Origin: Euperipatoides rowelli
Lineage: Eukaryota > Onychophora > Udeonychophora > Euonychophora > Peripatopsidae
Direction: 5' to 3' (one strand)
Assembly (NCBI GenBank): GCA_003024985.2
Contig: PXIH01S0010086.1
Length of the DNA stretch: 10,472 nucleotides
Shown in pieces: positions 7,068 through 10,472 of the stretch; positions within the stretch are counted from its first letter, which is position 1, and each line of letters starts with the position of its first letter. Made by a program: the position numbers and the translations under genes. The notes beneath the pieces were generated by a model. It had not been told where the DNA came from and searched no databases. It saw nothing but the letters and a program-made list of their open reading frames with translations.

Positions 7068-7607
7068 ACATCCAATCAACTTTAGATGCCAGTGTACAAG
7101 GCTAGATCAAAGTGTATATGTCAGCACGCTAGCCATTCGCGACTCACTCGCCGAACTTCAAGAAGTGCAATACTGCTAGGAACATAAATAGAAAATCGTC
7201 TATAGAATCATTTGTAGGTAAGATAGAAACTTCATTTTTGTTTTGTTCAAATTTTACATCCTTCCTCTAGTAAAATAAATAAGTGATTTAAATGAGATTA
7301 ATCTGGGGATTTTTAAAACCGCCGATCCTTATACCCTACTTTATACATACAATGGCGTTCAGCTTCTCTGTTGGCGCTTTTCAAATAATTAACATAGGAA
7401 ATGGCTATGGCGGTTTAGAGAATTTTACCATCTCTGGGAATCTTTAAAATACTTAATATTAAACGATTTTAAATGGAAAAAAAAACTACAGGGATTTATT
7501 AAAGACATATTAAGCTATAAAAAAAATAGACTTTAATTTTTTTTTTTTAGAGATATGATGAGATAAAAAAAAAACTATACAACCGGCATTTAGGTTGAAG
7601 GTTAGTG
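7068..7607 (-). repeat. Right inverted arm of the foldback element
   Basis: This is the inverted partner of 6133-6673. On the plus strand it has the equivalent ATG at 7086-7088 and reads MPVYKARSKCICQHASHS. It then loses frame because of the one-base difference from the left arm; the donor-like GGTAAGA recurs at 7217-7223. Shared GC-containing patches such as CCGCCGATCC and GAAATGGCTATGGCGG are well conserved between the arms. Confidence 0.85.
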
Positions 7608-7609
7608 TA

Positions 7610-8035
7610 GTTTGATTATGCTCTGATTAAATTACACAAACAATGTTATAATTTTAACATACTTTGTAAAATTTATTCTTACTATTGAGGAAAAAAAAAA
7701 AGTCAATTCCAAACATAGTTGATCATTGCCCAACATTTAGAATTTCCCCATTTTTCTTAATATACATATTTATGTGTATCGTTAGTAATATTTTGCATAA
7801 ATTAGTCCAGGCAATATTACAGAGGAGTAATCTGGGGGATAGGTTCCATATTATTTATTGGTTGGTAAGACCTTTAAACTATTTTCACCATAGACTTGGG
7901 GATAGGATAAGCAGGCTGTTCATAATTTATCCCCCTAAGAACCTCAATACACAAAAAAACTAAAAGAGACATTGAAAAACTGTTTGTTAACTCAAATTGT
8001 TTTATTTACAAACATTTAGGATCATGACTAGTAAA
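7610..8035. other. Spacer between foldback element and transposase remnant
   Basis: An open plus-strand frame at 7685-7963 is Ile/Leu/Phe-rich, starts in an A run and matches nothing I know. The stretch just beyond the transposase C-terminus (7960-8035) is where the 3' untranslated end and inverted repeat of that element would lie. On the minus strand an AATAAAA at 8005-7999 follows it, but I cannot find a convincing terminal repeat. Confidence 0.4.
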
Positions 8036-8369
8036 CTTGCACATTATGCTCTTTTTGTAGCTTTAAAGAGATCTAGTCTTTACTCAATTTCTCTTCAAAC
8101 ATTGTTTAAGAGTGCCTTTGAACACAGGTTTAAAGCTTGGACAATCCTGTCCCATAATTCATCCATGCTAGTTATCTGTTTTGCATAGATTTAGTCATTT
8201 TGGCAGCGCAACATAAAAAAAAAATCCAAAGAGAATGATGTCAGGTGACTGTTCCGGGCTTGCAATTGGGCTGTCTTCTCTGATTCAATGATTCAGGGAT
8301 TTTTTGTCAAGGAACCTCCACACATGTAAGCACCTGTGTTTGTGAAGGGTCATGCTACTGGAAATAATG
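8036..8369 (-). pseudogene. Tc1/mariner (IS630-type) transposase, C-terminal half, pseudogene
   Basis: On the minus strand the catalytic half of a DDE/D transposase can be followed in order across frameshifts. First comes YFQ-stop-HDP at about 8368-8345, corresponding to F-Q-Q-D-G-A-P-P-H with the second catalytic Asp. Next is WRFLDKKSLNH-stop-IREDSPIASPEQSPD (about 8320-8240), corresponding to F-L-D-x-x-F-P-x-x-W-I-G-R-G-G-P-I-x-W-P-P-R-S-P-D with the third Asp. Then LDFFF follows, and TSMDELWDRIVQAL at about 8169-8130. Last is LLNNV-stop-REIE-stop-RLDLFKATKRA (about 8110-8048), corresponding to V-W-R-E-x-x-Y-R-L-D-x-C-R-x-T-x-G-A-H. Two of the three in-frame stops in the better-preserved part replace expected Trp codons (TGG to TGA) and another a Tyr codon. 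The N-terminal DNA-binding half and first Asp are missing; the upstream side runs into the tandem array. The copy is dead and old. Family level is well supported, subfamily is not. Confidence 0.8.
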
Positions 8370-8410
8370 TTTAGCTTAATGTCTTCTAGTTTCTGAACAG
8401 AGAAAAATAG

Positions 8411-9281
8411 AAGCATATCAAGATTGGTTTCCGTGTTAATCTGCATTATGTGGATGCTGGGAAAAGCTTGTAACAGTGTATAAAAGTATGAGATTAATTG
8501 AAGAATATCCAGGTTGGTTTTCTAGTTGATTTGCACTCTGTGGACACTGGGAATGCTTGTAATAGTGTATTCAATTGTGAGAAGAGTTGAAGCACATCCA
8601 AATAGGTGTTTGAGTTGATCTGCTTGCTATGGCTAATTGGATGCTTAGAACAGTGTATACAAGTATTAGAAGAGTTGAATCATATCCAGATAGGTGTTTG
8701 AGTTGATCGGCACACTGTGGATGCTGGGAATGATTGTAACAGTATACAATTGTAAGAAGAGTTGAAGCATAGAAGCATATCCAAATAGGTGTTTGAGTTC
8801 ATCTGCAAGCTATGGATGCTGGGAATGTTTGTAACAGTTTATACAAGTGTGAGAAGAGTTGAAGTAAATCCAATTTGTTTTTTTGATTTGATATCCTTAT
8901 TATGTATGCATGAAATGTTTGTAACAATGTTTACTAATGTGAGAAGAGTTGAAGCAAATTCAGATAGGTGTTTGAGTTGATATGTATTCTGTGGATGCTG
9001 GGAATGCTTGTAAAAGTGTAAACTAGTGTGAGAAGAGTTGAAGCATATCCAGATAGGTGTTTGAGTTGATCTGCATACTGTGGAAGCTGGGAATACAAAT
9101 ATGAGAAGAGTTGAAGCATATGTGTTTGAGTTGATCTGCATGCTAGGGATGCTGGGAATGCTTGTAACAGTGTATACAAGTGTGAGAAGAGTTTAAGTAT
9201 ATCCAGATTGCCATTTGAGTTGATCTGTGCATTGTGGACACTGGAAATGCTTGTAACAGTATATACAAGTGTGGGAAAAAC
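8411..9281 (+). repeat. Minisatellite of about ten ~89-base units
   Basis: Units beginning AAGCATATCCAGATAGGTG start at about 8411, 8501, 8590, 8678, 8765, 8862, 8952, 9041, 9114 and 9195. Most are 87-90 bases. The fifth is 97, with an AAGCATAG duplication. The eighth (73) lacks GCTTGTAACAGTGTA, and the ninth (81) lacks CCAGATAG. Common words in each unit are GTTTGAGTTGATCTGCA, TGTGGATGCTGGGAATGC, TTGTAACAGTGTATACAAG and TGAGAAGAGTTG. Outer units are most diverged. The long minus-strand frames over 8839-9179 are translations of the repeat (recurring INSNTY and STLLTLV), not genes. Unit length is not a multiple of three throughout, so a coding origin is unlikely. Confidence 0.92.
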
Positions 9282-10223
9282 TTTTTGATTTAATAAACAA
9301 TCTGTAGTTTATTGTTTTACATTATACATTATATTTTTTTTTGGTATTGAGCTTCTAAATCAGGTTAATAAATTATGAAATACATATATTGTGAAAGTCA
9401 CTTGTTTCTTAAATTAGGTCAGGATAAATTTAATATTAGAGCATCATGTGGCTTGAACTAAGTTTTTGATTAATAATAGCCATCTTGGTTCGTATTCTGA
9501 AATTTACTCCAAATTTGATTACAAATACAAAAAATCATTACATAGTTTGAAATTTAAAAATCAATGTATTTATTTGGACTAGAAAAATGTTATTTTTAAA
9601 ATAAACTATTCCTATTGATAAAATAAAATAAAATAAAATTTCCCATATTTTTTTTCTTTCTGGAAATAAATTATTTGCTAAGATGGCCCTAAAATGAAAA
9701 AAAAAAAAAAATAGAAATAATTAAATTTTGTGTGGAGGTGGGTGTGTGTGTGAATTAATCATGATGCTAAGGTAGAGAAGATCTACCCCTCCTCCCTCAA
9801 ATTCTGATGACGCTAAACATATTTTGCAATAAAAGTTGAAAATTTCAGTTAACTAGAATAATTATTCTAATTTGCATCTTTTATATTTTTGTTACTGAAT
9901 TTAAAGTTGAAAATAAAACGAAACTATTAGCCTTCCTTCTAATTCAGAACTATTGATTATTATAGGAAATCAACTGAATAAGGAGATAAAAAACATAAAA
10001 TGGAAAGTAAGAGATCAATAATTGGATTGATAAAAGTAAAACTATTTCCTCAATTGGAAATGTTTTTTTTTTTTTTTTCAATTAATCATTTTCTGGGTTT
10101 TCGATTTCTGAAAATTAATTTCAAGATTTTTCAGCTTGTATTAGTTTTCATATTTTACAAAATAATATCTATATATGTCTAATAGTCAAAGCTGGTAAAT
10201 AGTATTATACCTGAAGCCCTGTT
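9282..10223. other. AT-rich stretch without a recognisable gene
   Basis: It holds a four-copy AAAAT-type microsatellite (about 9618-9640), a short GT run (about 9736-9751), A and T homopolymers (9698-9711, 10062-10079) and the perfect 16-base palindrome TAGAATAATTATTCTA at 9854-9869. The plus-strand frame at 10000-10182 spans the T run and is Phe/Ile-rich, so I do not count it as a gene. Confidence 0.5.
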
Positions 10224-10231
10224 TTCTACTG

Positions 10232-10472
10232 CAGTGCTTCTCACACTTGGGGACATGGCCCCCTATATACCTTGAGAGTCCTGAAGGGGGCTGTAATATG
10301 TTTAATCCTATTGTGATTATTATGTCAGATAGAAACATTTAAGGCCGCCATACACAATGATTTATTTGCCGATCTGGTCTGAACGCTAGGTCTGACAGAT
10401 AGGTTGTTACGTGTATGGCGCTGTCTGAAATTAAATCCAAATGACACGATCGAGTCTGTTGTCACCTGACAC
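10232..10472 (+). mobile_element. Left end of a Charlie-like hAT element, running off the window
   Basis: CAGTGCTTCTCACACTTGGG followed by GACATGGCCCCC closely follows the terminal pattern of Charlie/Buster-group hAT transposons, C-A-G-[TG]-G-x-T-C-T-C-A-A-x-C-T-T-T-x-x-x-x-x-x-x-x-G-G-C-C-C-C. A subterminal pairing of GGCCCCCT (10257-10264) with AGGGGGC (10285-10291) is also seen in such ends. The preceding eight bases, TTCTACTG (10224-10231), would be the target duplication; the other end is outside the window, so this cannot be verified. The right limit given is the window edge. The element is probably interrupted by, or adjoins, the TTAA-flanked unit from 10339. Confidence 0.6.
10339..10434. 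mobile_element. TTAA-flanked palindromic element fragment
   Basis: TTAA at 10339-10342 is followed directly by GGCCGCCATACAC, and GTGTATGGCG lies at 10411-10420 in inverted orientation. Another TTAA is at 10431-10434. Ends of the GGCC-x-x-CATACAC type with a TTAA target belong to short palindromic elements assigned in various animals to the piggyBac or Kolobok groups. The right side matches for ten bases and then diverges (CTGTCTGAAA), so the second TTAA may be fortuitous and the true right end may lie outside the window. The interior has inverted GGTCTGA/TCTGACAG-like words but no coding capacity. Confidence 0.45.

Larger units (their letters stand above)
6131..7609. mobile_element. Giant foldback DNA transposon with TA target duplication
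   Basis: The unit 6133-7607 (1475 bases) begins CACTAACCTTCAACC and ends with its reverse complement, GGTTGAAGGTTAGTG. TA flanks it on both sides (6131-6132 and 7608-7609), the duplication typical of Tc1/mariner-class insertion. The inverted arms are about 541 and 540 bases. A central region of about 394 bases is mostly non-matching, except for a second palindrome at its middle. No transposase is encoded, so it would depend on one supplied elsewhere. Arms this long are far beyond ordinary MITEs and resemble foldback elements. Transcription through the unit would give a long hairpin RNA. CACTA could suggest the CMC superfamily, but that makes 3-base duplications, and the flanks (ATA and TAG) do not match. 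Confidence 0.85.

Noticed and set aside
6133-7607. Interpretation of the foldback as a CACTA (CMC) transposon
   Set aside because: The ends start CACTA, but CMC elements duplicate three bases and the flanks here (ATA and TAG) differ, while TA matches on both sides.
6133-7607. Foldback element plus the mariner remnant as one autonomous transposon
   Set aside because: The foldback is closed at both ends by inverted repeats and TA before the transposase remnant begins, so they are separate units.
7997-8188. Plus-strand 63-codon frame
   Set aside because: It is the antisense shadow of the minus-strand transposase remnant, which shows ordered family motifs.
8839-9179. Two overlapping minus-strand frames of 81 and 100 codons
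   Set aside because: They are translations of the ~89-base minisatellite (INSNTY and STLLTLV recurring), in shifting frames, with no independent coding evidence.
10000-10182. Plus-strand 60-codon frame starting with ATG
   Set aside because: It reads through a T homopolymer to give a Phe/Ile-rich product with no recognisable motif; typical of chance frames in this composition.
1-10472. CRISPR array, bacterial operon, rRNA or tRNA gene
   Set aside because: The only regular tandem array has ~89-base units with no repeat-spacer alternation, there are no ribosome-binding sites or packed genes, and no conserved RNA signature is visible.

Overview
The window reads as intron or intergenic DNA of an animal genome. 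It is very AT-rich, full of long A and T runs, has one assembly gap base (n at 3472), and shows no bacterial-style gene packing, no operon and no intact gene. The mobile-element remnants (hAT, Tc1/mariner, a TTAA-flanked palindromic element, possible LTR pieces) fit a metazoan, probably an invertebrate; the sequence alone does not settle the lineage.

Layout. Positions 1-746 hold nothing I can name. Three decayed or exon-like open frames lie on the plus strand between 747 and 2089. The first has a weak BEL/Pao-like motif, the second is unrecognised, and the third has an OTU-protease-like Asp-Gly-x-Cys box. From 2090 to 3158 there are simple repeats, a 19-base palindrome and a short duplicated segment. 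A complete 341-base hAT-type MITE with an exact 8-base target-site duplication sits at 3167-3507. Positions 3516-5402 are AT-rich and essentially empty apart from a CCCTAA-like patch and a hairpin. A GC-rich island at 5403-5564 may be a solo LTR. Two unidentified coding-like stretches follow at 5701-6138.

The most striking structure is a giant foldback element at 6133-7607. Its two arms of about 540 bases are inverted copies, roughly 90 percent identical in the part I compared, flanked by TA. At its centre is a second small palindrome. About 430 bases further on, the minus strand carries the C-terminal half of a Tc1/mariner-family transposase (8036-8369), broken by stops and frameshifts. Its upstream side gives way to a minisatellite of about ten 73-97-base units (8411-9281).

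The last 250 bases hold the left end of a Charlie-like hAT element, and inside or next to it a TTAA-flanked element with a GGCCGCCATACAC terminus. Nothing here forms a working pathway. The window is a layered record of DNA transposon insertions, several of them non-autonomous.
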